64,000 nucleotides of DNA, from contig CM056573.1 in NCBI GenBank assembly GCA_029721435.1, positions 192,943,103 to 193,007,102 on the forward strand, in the 5' to 3' direction. This DNA is from Gymnothorax reevesii (Eukaryota > Chordata > Actinopteri > Anguilliformes > Muraenidae). Positions 23,696 through 36,266 of this stretch are shown piece after piece. Within the stretch, counting starts at the first letter, position 1, and every line of letters starts with the position of its first letter. Position numbers and translations under genes: made by a program. A model generated the notes under the pieces. The model searched no databases, had not been told where the DNA came from, and worked only from the letters and a program-made list of their open reading frames with translations.

Positions 23696-24990
23696 TAGGA
23701 CATTTTTACAGATGCCTCTTTCCAGTAAAGAGAATGGTGCACGTTTCTGTGCAAAGATCAGGACAGATCCTGCTGCTAGAGGGGAGAGACTAGAAAAGAG
23801 AAGGCAAAGGTATAACTGTGAAAGTATATGATGGTAGTAATGTCTGTTTACATGTCAGTTATGTCAGTACAGGCTGCATTCTCTTTAAGCCTGAATTAGT
23901 CTTTATCATCGACACTAGTGTAAATTGTCTTTAATGACTTGCAGTAAATGAAGATATGAAGAAATGAACAATTGAGTATATTTTATATGTCAGATTAATG
24001 TTATGAATATTACCAAATAAATAGTTTTATGATTCTTGATTTGCAGTTGGAAAATACATTGTCATTATAAAGGTTCACTTTGAAAGCCCTGAGTATTTTT
24101 GGCATTTTTCAGAAGTAGCCATCTTCAACTTGTTACATTTGTATTATGGTCTAATGCAGTTGTGCTATGTCATGCAGTAAAACAAAATATTCCATGCAGT
24201 AAAACGCTTAATTTTGAAATAAATTAACAAAATACACAATTTAACTTAGAGTATGAACACAATCTGGAAGAGCTAATTAAATCTAAAGATATTCCAGATT
24301 TTAAAGCAGTTTTGCCTCTCTCATTGAAAACAGATGTTACAAATGATGAAAAACAACATGCAGCTGTCTTAAAAGACAAAATATCTAATATTTGAAATTC
24401 TAGTCTTGACATTCTGCAACTGGGCATAGCATCTGTGTAGATCAATAATTACATTGTTTGTAACAAAGCCACTAGCATTCATTTTAATATTATATTGAAA
24501 ATAAATTGGTTTTACCGCATGACAGTAAGGGGTGTATACAGGCAAATGCATTAAAATATCATAATGTCATCTTTTGCGAGGGGCACTCAAAAAAAAAAAA
24601 AAAAAAAAAAAAAACCACACACACGTGGATTAACGCAGGAAAAGCTGAACCTGACTTAACTGCATTTTTATTTTTTTGCTGGTTTTGAAACTCAAATGTC
24701 ACTGACCCACATACATTGTGCAATGCTACACAGGAGAGGCTACAGGAGGGATATTGCCTCTAACAGGGGGCTCCAGGGGATCTCCACCAGCAAAATTTGA
24801 ATTTGACACCGCTGAGAAGCTCTCTGGTGACATCTTGGACCAAATGATTGTGACAAAAATGACAAAATGCTTGAGATTTGATTACAGATGTGTGAGTGCG
24901 AGAAAAGGTCAAAATATGTGAATCTCATACTGAAAGCATGAGAGTTGCTAGCCCTGCCAAGCGGCAATTATGAAAAATAAACAAATAGAC
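23696..24990. other. No recognised gene; poly-A tract
   Basis: Noncoding. A run of about 26 A residues sits at 24589-24614. The stretch ends at the left target duplication (TAGAC, 24986-24990) of the sushi-type element. Confidence 0.5.
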
Positions 24991-26225
24991 TGTTGGGATT
25001 TACGAAATGAACCAATAGCGAAAACCAGATGAATGCAAGAGGAGGCTTTATTTCTGAAGGGGGTAACCCCCCCCCTAACAGAGCTGGCAACAGTACATAG
25101 CCCGCAATCCAAAATCAGTATCCAAAGGGCGAAATCCAGAATCGTAACCAGGGCACCAAAAACAAAATCCGTACTCAGGCAAAAATAGGTCGATACACAA
25201 GAATGCGGTGCAATACATGGAATAGGCAAAGGTCGGTAGTCAAGCGGTCCAGTCAGAAAGATAAATCACTTAGAATCAAGGCGTAAACAAACCTGGCATA
25301 GGAAGAACGATCTGACATGAAACTGAATGTGAAGACACCTTAAATACACATCTGGGTTGAACACATGACAAGGGAGCACTGGTGCGATCAATGAAACAAT
25401 AATCAGTATTGACACATGAGGGATTATCTAATTACATGAATCTGGCGAATGCCAAAACACAGACAGGGATAACGAGACATTCCTATGAACGAATAAACAG
25501 CTCTGGTTAAGGAGTACTAACGTGTACAGTCTAAAGAAAAGGGAAAGCCTGAGATGTAAGTGGAAACTGCAGTAGAGATAATTAGTGATAGGCAAGGAGG
25601 GTTGATTAGGAGATACAGATTGGGTGAATGCTGAGAGATCGTTAGTCTATTAGTATGTGCAGCTATACAATCCGGAGTGCAAGTTAGTCAGTTAGTAAAA
25701 ATATACAATGTTAATCTTGGTTAGTAATTAATCGAAAACAATAAACTGTTAGTATGGTTAGTGGATAGTAACAGAGAGAGGAAGGAAGCACACAAGATAA
25801 TGAAGGGAGATTGAAAATCCAGAAACCAATAATTCACCTGAATGCGTGGCACGTAAGACAAAACCGTGAGCAAAGACCTACACAAGACAAGACTAGGTAA
25901 ACGAAGTGCAAAGCAGAGCATAGCAGAAATAAACATGATCAGGAATCTAGGGGACTGAGGCAAAGACTAAATAATAAAACAGGACATGAAAAATAATAAC
26001 ACGAGAATCTAAAATAATCAAAACACAATGATATGATATGAAGTTTATTTTGGTCTCAGTTACAATCCATTGACATTTTCAAAAACAAGATAAATTTCTT
26101 TTCCAGAGGCCGAAAAGGTGTAGGCTGAAGCCAAGGCTTATTGTGCCTACCCTTCTTACATACGTGTTAAGTTACAAACATACAATTACAATATCAGGAT
26201 GTCATGACATATCAGAAAACAATAA

Positions 26226-27397
26226 TTAATTCAGACTAATGTCTTGTAGTTTTAAGGTGTATAAGTTAATGAACAGTGGGTTTGTTGGTTCATAATAGCC
26301 TTTTTGATTTACAATTCTAATGGCCTTTTTCTGTAAGAGGAAGATTGGATTTATTTTAGTTTTATGTGTGTTCCCCCACACCTCCACACAGTAGTAAATG
26401 TGTGGAAGCACGAGAGCGCAGTACAGAATATATAGTGAATGTTTGTTTAAGAAATATTTCATTTTATATATTATGGCAATTGCTTTGGATATTTTTGTTT
26501 GCAAGATATTTATGTGAGGTTTCCAGTTGAGTTTATGATCAACTGTAACACCCAAAAATTTATTTTCATACACACGTTCAAGTTCCACATTATTGACCTG
26601 GAGTTTGACCGGTATGTTAATTCTTCTATTTCCAAATATGATGTATTTTGTTTTGCTTGAATTCAATGACAATTTATTAAAGTCAAACCATTTTTTTAGT
26701 ATTGCTAATTCCTGTTCAACTGTATTCAGGAGCAGTGCAAGATCTTTTCCCGAGCAGTGTCATCGGCAAACAGGACACATTTCAGATGCTTTGGCACATT
26801 ACAGATGTCATTAATATAGGGAATGAATAGTTTAGGGCCCAGCACAGAGCCTTGAGGGACTCCATTTGTAACCCTATTCAGGTCAGAATTATTGTTTTCT
26901 ATATGGACATATTGGTGTCTGTCGCTGAGGTAGCTTTGTAACCATGATAGAGCGATTCCTCTGATTCCATATCTTTGTAATTTATTAATTATTATTTGAT
27001 GATCAATGGTGTCGATAGCCTTTTTTAAGTCAATAAAGACTCCCACCATAAATTCTCTGTTATCTATTGCATTAGATATCTGTTCCACCAGCTCCATTAC
27101 TGCCTTCGAAGTGGACCTATTAGACCTGAACCCATACTGTTGATTGCTGAGTAGATGGTGTTTGTCTATGAAGTTGTCTAGTCTTTCAGCAAAGAGTTTC
27201 ACTAGGACTTTGGAAAATTGTGAGAGCAGAGAGATAGGCCGGTGATTTGTAAACAGGAATCTGTCTCCACTTTTAAAAATAAGAATTACTTTAGCCACTT
27301 TCATTTCCTGGGGAAAGATGCCTGCAAGAAAAGATTGGTTGCATATGTATGTAAATGGTGTTACTATGTATTCAATTATATTTTTAATCAGCATCAT
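26226..27397 (-). pseudogene. LINE reverse transcriptase, broken near the catalytic site
   Basis: The frame at 26726-27397 carries HRPISLLSQFSKVLVKLF, QYGFRSNRSTSKAV, GVFIDLKKAIDTIDH, NGVPQGSVLGPKLF and VLFADDT with the two catalytic Asp. Right after FADDT the frame is lost. A second frame (26226-26672) resumes with the thumb region: SLNSSKTKYIIFGN, KFLGVTVDHKLNWKPHI and a C-terminal helix-rich part. One frame change between them makes the protein defective. Confidence 0.78.
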
Positions 27398-27475
27398 ATC
27401 AATGTTAGTGCTGTCAGTGGATTTTTTGTTCTTAAATTTTTTTACAATTTCAAGTATTTCATTTTCATGAACACT

Positions 27476-29061
27476 CTAAATAAAAATGGAGGAGGGGTTT
27501 TGATTGATTATCTTTTCCCCTAGCCCTCTATCTTTTGGCTGCACAATTTCCTTTGCTAGACTTGGTCCAACATTTATAAAGAAGTTATTAAACTCATTTG
27601 CAATTTCTTTTGTTTTATTTATAATCATATTATCTTTTAAAAAACAACTAGGATACCCAACATTAACAGTACCCTTCTTAATTATGTTAATTAATATTCG
27701 CCATGTCCCTTGGACAGTGCTCTGATGTTGTTGCAGTACCTTGTGGTAATAATCCTTTTTATTTGTTCTCATAATACTTATTAATTTATTTTTATACACT
27801 TTGTACGTAGTTTCGGCTTCTTTTGTTCTATGTTTTAAAAATAACTTGTACAATGCATTTTTCTTTTTGCATGCATTTACGATGCCTTTGGTCATCCAGG
27901 GCATATCGTGCCTATGTCGCTTGATAATTTGTGACTTCCTTAAAGGACAGTGTTTATCATACAGTTTAAGAAATGTGGTCAGAAAAGCCTCATAGGCCTG
28001 GTCTGGGTCAGTGGTAGCATAAACCTCGCTCCATGTCTGTGTACATAAGTCCGCTTTGAAGGCAGCAATGGTTTGTGGTGTTCTGCATCTAGTCAGTACA
28101 CGTGCATAACTTCTGTTCACAATTTTGGGGTGTCTAAAAATAGCAAAAACTGGGAGGTGATCACTTATATCATTAATTAGGAGCCCAGAAGTAACTTGAT
28201 TTTCAAGGGTGTTTATGAATATATTATCTATCAATGTGGCAGTGTCAGTTGTTATTCTGCTTGGCTTGGTGATAACAGGGAAAAGGCTATTACTGTACAT
28301 TGCATTGATAAAATCGGTTGTCTTGGTGTTTCAATGGGGGTTTAGTAAATCAATATAAAGTCACCACATAGCATATACATCTTATTATTATTTAGTTTGC
28401 TGAACAAAGTATCTACTTTGTGATTGAATTTGTCTAGGCGAGATCCTGGCTTTCTATACAAAGAGCTAATGATTATATTTTTGGATTTTTCAATGAAAAT
28501 TTCAATGGTTAGACATTCAAGAACCTCATCTATGGTGGTTGTCATACTTTTAACTGTGTTACATCTCAGAGCTGTGTCCACATATAGTGCAACTCCTCCT
28601 CCTTTTTTATTATTCCTATTTAATGTAAACAGTTCATACCCCTCCATTTCCACGTTGTGACCTTTCTCCTCCTCAAGCCAAGTTTCAGACACTGCAATCA
28701 CATTGAATTTGTTAAATTTATTCAGATATTCTTTGATTTTATTAAAGTTTTTATAAAGACTCCAACTGTTGAAGTGTATAATTGAAAAATTGCCTTCCAT
28801 TTCAGCGCTACTGAATTGATCGTCCGTATAGTATACACAATTTAGGTTTATGCTATTGTAAAAGTGATTATCGGGGTCGATTTCATCAATTCCATGCATT
28901 TTGCGTTCAGAGTAATCAAAATTATTTAAGTTAAGATCCTCATATTTTCTATACTGACTATACACATAATCACCCCCTTCATAACTATTGCCAGTGTCAT
29001 TAAACTCTACTGGACCAGCATCTCTAAATGGGAACAGAAAGTCCTCCTCAGAATCTGTCAT
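27476..29061 (-). pseudogene. LINE endonuclease domain, two frames
   Basis: The first frame (28342-29061) has an acidic N-terminus (MTDSEEDFLFPF) and then IIHFNSWSLYKNFNKI, VIAVSETWLEEE (catalytic Glu), KKGGGVALYVDT and the GDF motif. A stop near 28341 interrupts it. The second frame (27476-28300) continues with a DNIFIN segment and NDISDHLPVFAIF (the SDH catalytic motif) into a basic linker (KKNALYKLFLKHRTKEAE). The break and the missing ORF1 argue against activity. Confidence 0.75.
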
Positions 29062-29084
29062 TGTATTTTAGGCAAACTGGCTCA

Positions 29085-29111
29085 AACACACACACACACA
29101 CACACACACAC
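29085..29111. repeat. (CA)n microsatellite
   Basis: An uninterrupted CA dinucleotide run of about 13 units in the 5' part of the LINE, followed by several A runs up to 29285. Confidence 0.95.
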
Positions 29112-29529
29112 CAAGGTAACCACTAACATTACAGTCCCATATATAAAGCGGCAAGTCCAATCCAATCGACAGGTCCAATCGAGTGACAAAAAAAAAAGGA
29201 AAAAGAGAAAAAAAGTGAAAAAAAAAAAACCTTAGGTCCATCGAGCAAGTCCAATGAGCAAAAGGAGCAAAAAAAAAAAAAAAAAGCAAGCACCACCATT
29301 AGTCCATCCAGCACAAATGCCCGAGGTGAGGTCATCATCTTTTGCAAAGACTTCCGAAAATAGAAATTGCATGCAAAATCCATAAAGAACAAAAGTACAT
29401 GCAGAATCCCCAAAAAATAGACACACAATCCAAGAATAGTCAAGGGGCAGGCAGTGGTCGCTATACACAGAAATCAATCAACATGGCTAGGCCAGGCACA
29501 GAACTTAAACAGAAACACGGATCACAACA

Positions 29530-29548
29530 GTACCCCCCCCCCCCCTAA
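29530..29548 (-). other. Polypurine tract of the sushi-type element
   Basis: A C-run on the plus strand (A/G on the minus strand: TTTTAGGGG...) lies directly beside the 3' LTR start, where plus-strand DNA synthesis would be primed. Confidence 0.75.
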
Positions 29549-29576
29549 AATCGCCTCCTGGTGATTAACTAGAGAG

Positions 29577-30090
29577 TCAGTGGTGTTGAGCATGAAAGTC
29601 TCTTATTAAGTCCTTATCTAGAATGTGTCGAGCAGGTACCCAACTGCGGTGTTCCGGTCCGTAGCCCTCCCAGTCGACGAGGTATTGCAGTCCTCAGCCT
29701 CGTCGAGAGTCCAGGAGGGCACGGACCGTATAGGCTTCCCCTTCGTCGATGATCCGGGCGGGTGGTGGGGGATCAGGTCCAGATGACAGGTGGTGGGTTA
29801 TAGCAGGTTTGATTTGTGACACATGAAAAGTGGGGTGTATACGTCGCATGGATAGGGGGAGACGGAGGCGAATGGCAGTGGGACTTAGGACCCTCTCAAT
29901 AGTAAAAGGGCCCAGGTATTTGGGGAAAAGCTTACCCCTGTTACCTCTGAGGGGGATGCCCCTTGAAGACAGCCAGACCCGCTGCCCAGGTCGATACGTA
30001 GGGGCCGCCGTGCGTTTCTTGTGGGCCTGTTCCTCCAATCGGGCGACCGACCTGAGCAGGACCTGGCGGGTGGCGATCCAGGTGCGTCTG
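29577..30090 (-). pseudogene. Integrase C-terminus and chromodomain of the sushi-type element
   Basis: After a VLLRSVARLEEQAHKKR helix comes the Gly-Pro-Phe module (FPKYLGPFTIERVL). A chromodomain follows ([20 protein letters not shown], then [11 protein letters not shown]) before the natural stop. Chromodomains tether chromovirus integration to modified chromatin. An internal TGA, at a codon likely to have been CGA, interrupts the chromodomain start. Upstream, the frame is cut by the SINE at 30091. Confidence 0.85.
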
Positions 30091-30413
30091 GAGTTTGCAT
30101 GTTCTCCCCGTGTTCGCGTGGGTTTTCTCCGGGTACTCCGGTTTCCCCCACCCACAAAACATGCAATATATAGGAATACTGTATGGCTGTGTGTGAATGT
30201 TTGGAGGTGGTCGGAGGGGCCGTAGGCGCATACTGGCAGCCACGCTTCCGTCAGTCTGCCCTAGGGCAGCTGTGGCTACAAAAACGTAGTTTACGACCAT
30301 CAGAGTGTGAATGTGTGAGTGAATGAATAATGCATCCTTGTAAAGCGTCTTTGAGTGCCTAGTAAGCAGAAAAGCGCGATATAAAATTGATGTATTATTA
30401 TTTATTATTTATT
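30091..30413 (+). mobile_element. V-core SINE with LINE-type tail, inserted in integrase
   Basis: It contains the fish V-SINE core (GAGTTTGCATGTTCTCCCCG, then CTCCGGTTTCCCCCAC) and a 3' region with GTAAAGCGTCTTTGAGTGCC ending in a TATTATT repeat. The tRNA-like head is missing. GTCTG lies immediately before it (30086-30090) and after it (30414-30418), a target duplication in the integrase frame. Confidence 0.82.
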
Positions 30414-31518
30414 GTCTGTACCTACAGACGAACTCGCAGGCAGAGGGAACAGCTACCTCCTCCTCCTGGGACGGGAACAACGGTGGCTGGTAGCCCAGGC
30501 AGGCCTTGAAGGGGGAGACGCCGGAGGCAGCAAAGGTGTTGCTGTTCAAGGCGTACTCCACCCATGGCAACTGATAACTCCAGGAGGAGGGGTTCCTAAT
30601 GCAGAGACAACGTAACACACTTTCCACACATTGGTTAGCTCGCTCGGTCTGGCCATTGGTCTGGGGATGGAAACCTGATGATAAACTGACTGAAGTGCCT
30701 AGAGCTTTAAAAAATGCTTTCCAAAAAAGTGCTGTGAACTGGGGACCACGATCGGAAGTGATGTCGGTGGGTATGCCATGAAGCCTAATGACATGTTGAA
30801 TGACCAGATTGGTGGTGTCTTGAGCGGAGGGAAGTTTAGTGAGGGGAACTAAGTGAACTGCTTTGGAGAATCTATCAACAATAGTGAGAATGGTGGTGTG
30901 GTGATTGGATGGGGGAAGACCTGTGATGAAGTCTAGTGCAATGTGGGACCAGGGACGATGTGGTGTCGGAAGGGGCTGAAGTAAACCTTGTGGTGGTTGG
31001 TGAGAAGTCTTAGCCTGGGCACAGACCGAGCAAGCTGTAACGAAACCCTGGACATCTTGGCTAAGTTCTGGCCACCAGAACCTCTGAAGGATAAAGCTCT
31101 TAGTACGGCGAATCCCAGGGTGGCAGGACAGTCTAGATGCGTGTCCCCATTCCAGGACTTTGGGGCGCAGGGCAGCTGGAACATATAAGTAGTTAGTGGG
31201 ACACGCACTGGGGGTAGCTGCATTGGTCTGGGCATTCCTAACCTCTCTCTCTATGTCTAAACATATGGCATTGATAAACGCTTCTTTAGGGAGGATAGTG
31301 TCATTATTAAGTTCTTCCTCCTGGATCTCAAAACATCGGGATAGGGCATCAGGCTTAACATTCTTACTTCCAGGCCGGTAGGCAATGTGGAATTTGAAGC
31401 GGGAGAAGAATAACGCCCACCTGGCTTGCCACGGATTGAGTCTCTTGGCTGTCTGCAGGTACTCCAAATTCTTGTGGTCTGTCCAGACAATGAAGGGTAC
31501 CTTGGAGCCCTCCAGCCA
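30414..31518 (-). pseudogene. RNase H end and integrase of the sushi-type element
   Basis: The frame begins in the RNase H C-terminus ([14 protein letters not shown]). It then has the integrase zinc-binding H-H-C-C region ([26 protein letters not shown]) and the catalytic core with [22 protein letters not shown] and [15 protein letters not shown], where the D, D and E residues are all present. The frame stops soon after the SINE junction. An in-frame stop near 31518 separates it from the upstream RNase H part. Confidence 0.88.
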
Positions 31519-32630
31519 TTATCTCCACTCTTCCAGGGCCAATTTCACCGCCAACAGCTCCCGATTACCGATGTCATAGTTTCTCTCAGCAGAGCTGAGG
31601 CGGCGAGAAAAGAAAGCACATGGATGTATTTTACCATCTTCTGTGGTCCTCTGGGACAGGATGGCTCCAGCCCCGATATTGGAGGCATCCACTTCGACAA
31701 TAAACTGGAGCTCTGGGTTGGGGATAGCGAGAATGGGTGCAGAGGTGAAACGGGCTTTTAATTCACTGAAGGCTTTCTCTGCCCTTTCGGACCACAGGAA
31801 TTTGGATTTGGAAGAGGTAAGAGCAGTAAGAGGAGCGGCAACAGAGCTATAATTCCGGATAAACCGGCGATAAAAGTTAGCAAAGCCCAAAATCGCTGGA
31901 GAGACTTCCGGTCTTCTGGTCTGGGCTAATTGGTGACAGCTTCCACTTTTAGGGGGTCCATCCGAATGGTGCCTGGGGAGATGATATAACCCAAAAACGT
32001 AGTGGTTTCAACATTAAACTCACATTTTTCAGCTTTTACGAAGAGGCGGTTCTCCAGGAGGCGACGGAGCACTTGGCGGACATGTTTGACATGGGCCTCC
32101 TGGGATTCTGAAAAAATCAGAATATCGTCAAGATAAACTAACACAAACTTGTTTATCATGTCTCTTAAGACATCATTGACGAGGTTTTGAAACACTGCTG
32201 GAGCGTTGGTAAGCCTAAAAGGAAGAACCAAATACTCCCAGTGCCCCATGGGAGTGTTAAAGGTGGTCTTCCATTCCTCCCCCTCTCTGATTTGCACTAA
32301 GTGGTAAGCATTACGGAGGTCGAGCTTTGTAAAGATCTTAGCTCCTTGCAGGAGATCAAAAGCAGTGTTCATGAGGGGAAGTGGGTAGCGGTTCTTAATA
32401 GTTATCTCGTTGAGGCCACGGTAATCAATACAGGGTCTTAATGATCCGTCCTTCTTAGATACGAAGAAGAATCCGGCTCCAGCAGGTGATGATGACGGAC
32501 AAATTATGCCAGCAGCAAGTGACTCTGAGAGATATTTCTCCATGGCTTGGGTCTCTGGTCTAGAAAGGGAGTAGAGTCGGCCTCTAGGGGGCATAGTACC
32601 TGGCTTCAGGTCAATGGTACAGTCAAAGGG
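31519..32630 (-). pseudogene. Reverse transcriptase and RNase H of the sushi-type element
   Basis: RT (31926-32594) has [33 protein letters not shown] and [13 protein letters not shown] with both catalytic Asp. A TAG at the end of RT and a frameshift near 31895 precede the RNase H frame (31519-31890). That frame shows the connection domain ([16 protein letters not shown]) and [16 protein letters not shown]. The frame ends at a stop where family members have Trp. The catalytic residues survive but the polyprotein is not continuous. Confidence 0.88.
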
Positions 32631-34141
32631 TCAGTGAGGTGGTAGACTGGTGGCCCGGGACTTAGAGAACACCTCCATGAGGTCATGAAACTCCAAGGGA
32701 ATCTCCTCCTGAGATGAGCTGGGTTGAGGTTCGAGGGCATTATGGAGGCACGTCAGGGAGCAGTTAGGGCTCCAACCCTTGACCTCGTCTTTCTGCCAGT
32801 CAATGTCCGGGAGGTGTTTGACCATCCACGGATGACCCAGAACAATGGGTGCGTGGGGAGAGTGTAACAGGAAGAGCTGAATGGTTTCGTGGTGGTTTCC
32901 TGATACTTTGAGCTTGATGGGGCTGGTAACATGCGTAATTTGGGCTATCCTCTGGTCACTGAGCAAATTGGCCACTCTATCCGAAAAGATCTTCGCCGTA
33001 GGAATTCCCCAGTCCTGGGCCAGCTCCACATCTATCAGGTTCTCCTCAGCCCCGGTATCGACGAGAGCCATGGTCGATTTGCTCTCTCCTCCCCATTCCA
33101 CGGTTACTGGGATGCAGGTTCGGTTCTTAGTTTCTCGCACAGGTGTCACCCCAATCACTGTTGCCTTCTGGGCACCAGGAGGACTTCCTCTCTTTCTTTT
33201 GTTGGAACACTGAGCGATGTGGTGTCTTCTCTTGCCACAGTCGAAGCAGGCCCCTTCACGACGGCGGCGCTCTTTCTCCTCCATAGGAACGCGAGTGCGG
33301 CCCAATTGCATGGGTTCTGGCACAGGAGAGCTGCCACCAGTAGGGGGAGGACGAGGTGGAGTACACTGGAGGAGTGGGTTGGGTCGTCTGTGGGAGGTGA
33401 AGCGTCTGCGTTCCTCCAATCGCGAATCCACGCGAATCGCCAAATCGACCAAGCCATCCAAATCCTCCGGTAATTCACGGGAAAGAAGTTCGTCCTTTAA
33501 AGCTTCGGAGAGTCCGTTAAAGAAGGCATCGTACAGAGCTCTGCGTCCCCATCTGCTGTTGGTAGCCAATGTCTGGACATCGATGGAGTAATCGGCCACG
33601 GAACGGCTACCTTGTTGAATGCGCAGAATCTCTCGCCCCTCCTCGTGACCCAGCTTCATACGGTGAAATATACGCCTCATCTCTTCCCCCAGTAGCCCAG
33701 ACGATTGCACACATGGTAGATCTGCTTCCCATGCAGCCGTAGCCCACTGTTTGGCCCTTCCCGTCAATGGCGTGATGATAAATGCAACTCGAGCTCTTTC
33801 GGTGGGGAATGACGAGGGCTGTAAGCTAAAGATGAGCTCACACTGGGTCAGGAAAGCGCGACATGCTCCTGGGTTGCCGTCGTACCTCTCAGGTGGTGGC
33901 AGGCGTGGCTCGCAGACCGGCAGTGGTGGACCAGAAGCAGGAGCAGGTGTGGCGTGGACCGCAGGTTGGGGAGCATGCAGCATCTGTGAATCTCGCACAG
34001 AGCGAGTGAGATCCGCCATCTGGAGGCTCATGGTCTGCATGTGCTGCATAAGAGCGCAAAGCTGACGCTTCTGTAACTCGAGCTGAATTTCCTGTTCTTT
34101 CACTGCCTCCTGCAGTGGCTGGTTTGTCGCTGGCTCCGTCA
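32631..34141 (-). pseudogene. Gag-protease of the sushi-type element
   Basis: The natural start is MTEPATNQPLQEAVKEQE at 34141, just after the 5' LTR; the open frame extends further into the LTR only by chance. The order is a coiled coil, a proline-rich linker, the capsid region with PLTGRAKQWATAAWEA, a CCHC knuckle (CFDCGKRRHHIAQC, with Arg where Gly is usual), and a retropepsin (ALVDTGAEENLIDVEL, later HAPIVLGHPWM). The frame ends at a TGA (about 32633) just before the RT. Gag and protease lie in one frame without a frameshift. Confidence 0.88.
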
Positions 34142-34816
34142 TGGTCAGATCGTAATGTTGGGATTGACGAAATAAACCAATAGCGAAAACCAGATGAATG
34201 CAAAAGGAGGCTTTATTTCTGAAGGGGGTAACCCCCCCAACAGAGCTGGCAACAGTACAAAGTCCACAATCCAAAATCAGTATCCAAAGGGCGAAATCCA
34301 GAATCGTAACCAGGGCACCAAAAACAAAATCCGTAGTCAGGCAAAAATAGGTCGATACACAAGAATGCGGTACAATACAGGGAATAGGCAAAGCTCGGTA
34401 GTCAGGCGGTCCAGTCAGAAAGATAAATCACTTAGAATCAAGGCGTAAACAAACGTTGCACAGGAAGCTAGGAAGAACGATCTGACATGGAACTGAATGT
34501 GAAGACACCTTAAATACACATCCGCGGTGAACACATGACAAGGGAGCACTGGTGCGATCAATGAAACAATAATCAGGATTGACAAATGAGGGATTATCTA
34601 ATTACATGAATCTGGCGAATGCCAAAACACAGACAGGGATAACGAGACATTCCTATGAACGAATAAACAGCTCTGGTTAAGGAGTACTAACGTGTACAGT
34701 CTAAAGAAAAGGGAAAGCCTGAGATGTAAGTGGAAACTGCAGTAGAGATAATTAGTGATAGGCAAGGAGGGCGGAGATACAGATTGGGTGAATGCTGAGA
34801 GATCGTTAGTCTATTA

Positions 34817-36266
34817 CCGAGGTCACCAACAGGCGGACCACGGTCCAAGTCCAGACCCAGACGCCGTCCCATCCGGACCCAGAGCTGTAACCAAATATCA
34901 GTTTTGTTGAGTTTTACTTAATTTTAGCAGATTTAATTTAAGTAGCCGCCACTTTTTCAGACTTTACGGTAATACGTAACCGCGCATTTGTGTGGGCGGT
35001 GTATGCCCTCATGCTCCTGCTGTGTACCAGCGGCCGTGTCAGAAAGTTATGAGAAAGAAATACACTGGAGAGACACGAGGCGAAAGAGAGAACAGCGGGG
35101 GGAGAAAGACTGAGTGTGTAATAGTGAAGGAACGTGACATGGCTTGTTCTAAACGGCGCAAAGTGGACCATGAAAACAGCTTTTAAAGCGGAATGGACAG
35201 AATCTTATGTTTATCCTCCCCGCTGGAAGCTCAAAGCTGCTGTGTCATATGCTCCGAGACGATGGCGCTAGTGAAAAGTGCAAACGTAAAACGCGACTGT
35301 GAAATTAAAGAGATGGTGAGCTGGCGATGGGAGGCGGGATGGCTGAAACCCGTCCCCTAAAAATAACGATTAGTCATGACCTGTATTAAATCAAATTGGA
35401 AGCAATGCATGTGTTTCATGATTGTTTAAATGCAACAAGATCATTTGAAACGTCTTTATGCAAATCCATTGCTTCCAACCCCCGAGTAAAGAAGTCATCA
35501 TCACCGTAACGCATGTGAAACTGATCAGCCTCCATGCACAAGGACTTCACTTCTGCGCGAGAATCTCTTACATACGCGTTGATTGAATAGTTATTGACAA
35601 CAGCAGAGGAACGTAAATATGCCACTTAATTCACAGCAAATGCATGAAATGCAATAGCTGGCAGATATGCGTTATTAATGAAAACTGACCACACCTGATA
35701 ATGTTGAGAGTTTTCAGAGTTTCCCGAATCGTAATTTAAATGATTGAAAACGTCATGACCAATCATTATTTTTAAGGGATGATTTTATCCTCCCTTATCG
35801 CCAGTTCACCAGCTGCCACTGAACACAATACTGCATTTCAGAAGATTTAAAATCCTGGCAGACAAAACCACAGCTCACTTCTCTCACTAAACAGGAGAAA
35901 GTAGGCAGTGGGAGGGAAAGAAATTAATTTTTATTATTAAAGTCCTTAATATTATAATCCCCAGTTCAATGTGAAAAAAATTAAAACTATACAGTTCACG
36001 AGACTGTGGAGGGAAGAAAGGAAACTCAAGCTACACTTTTTTTTTTTTTTCTAAAATGTAAGCACTGAAATGGAGATCTTATTTGACTTGGAGTACATTT
36101 ACATTCCTTTTACTTTTATTATTATTTATAATTGTATGTAGCCTGTGTGATTATATGTTACTGTATTATGATGCAACTTAGGTAATAGACATGATGATGC
36201 TGCGGACCTTTACATGCTGAAATTTTTACTATCTGGACCTCTTTGATTTGTAATTGAATACCCCTG
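34817..36266. mobile_element. Non-autonomous hAT element inside the LTR
   Basis: The octamer GTCTATTA occurs immediately before (34809-34816) and after (36267-36274) the insert, a perfect 8-bp hAT target duplication. The ends are CCGAGGTCACC on the left and, reversed, CAGGGGTATTC on the right. The insert lacks a transposase. It contains a short minus-strand frame at 35416-35625 that is shared, in decayed form, with 5480-5740. Confidence 0.9.
35416..35625 (-). pseudogene. Short frame of unknown origin within the hAT element
   Basis: I do not recognise it. The frame reads MAYLRSSAVVNNYSINAYVR and later FTRGLEAMDLHKDVSNDL. It has a coding-like residue mix, has no stop until after KQS, and is partly preserved at 5480-5740. 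It could be a leftover of a hAT transposase or of a host exon carried by the element. Confidence 0.3.

Larger units (their letters stand above)
26030..29422 (-). mobile_element. Jockey-superfamily LINE (CR1/L2/Rex1-like) inside the LTR
   Basis: On the minus strand it has a CA-repeat and A-rich 5' part, an endonuclease and a reverse transcriptase. It ends in an AATAAACTTCATATCATATC tail with a small ATATC repeat. Its insertion point in the LTR can be defined to the base by comparison with the intact LTR copy. Confidence 0.85.
24991..29529 (-). repeat. 3' LTR of the sushi-type element, split by a LINE
   Basis: LTR sequence runs 24991-26029 and resumes at 29423-29529. The gap is filled by a LINE. 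Compared with the other LTR, sequence continues exactly across the LINE insertion at an ACACAAT pair. Transcription signals read on the minus strand. Confidence 0.88.

Noticed and set aside
33931..34391. Extension of the sushi-type gag frame into the LTR
   Set aside because: Residues before the ATG at 34141 are LTR sequence, seen also in the other LTR; gag starts after the LTR.
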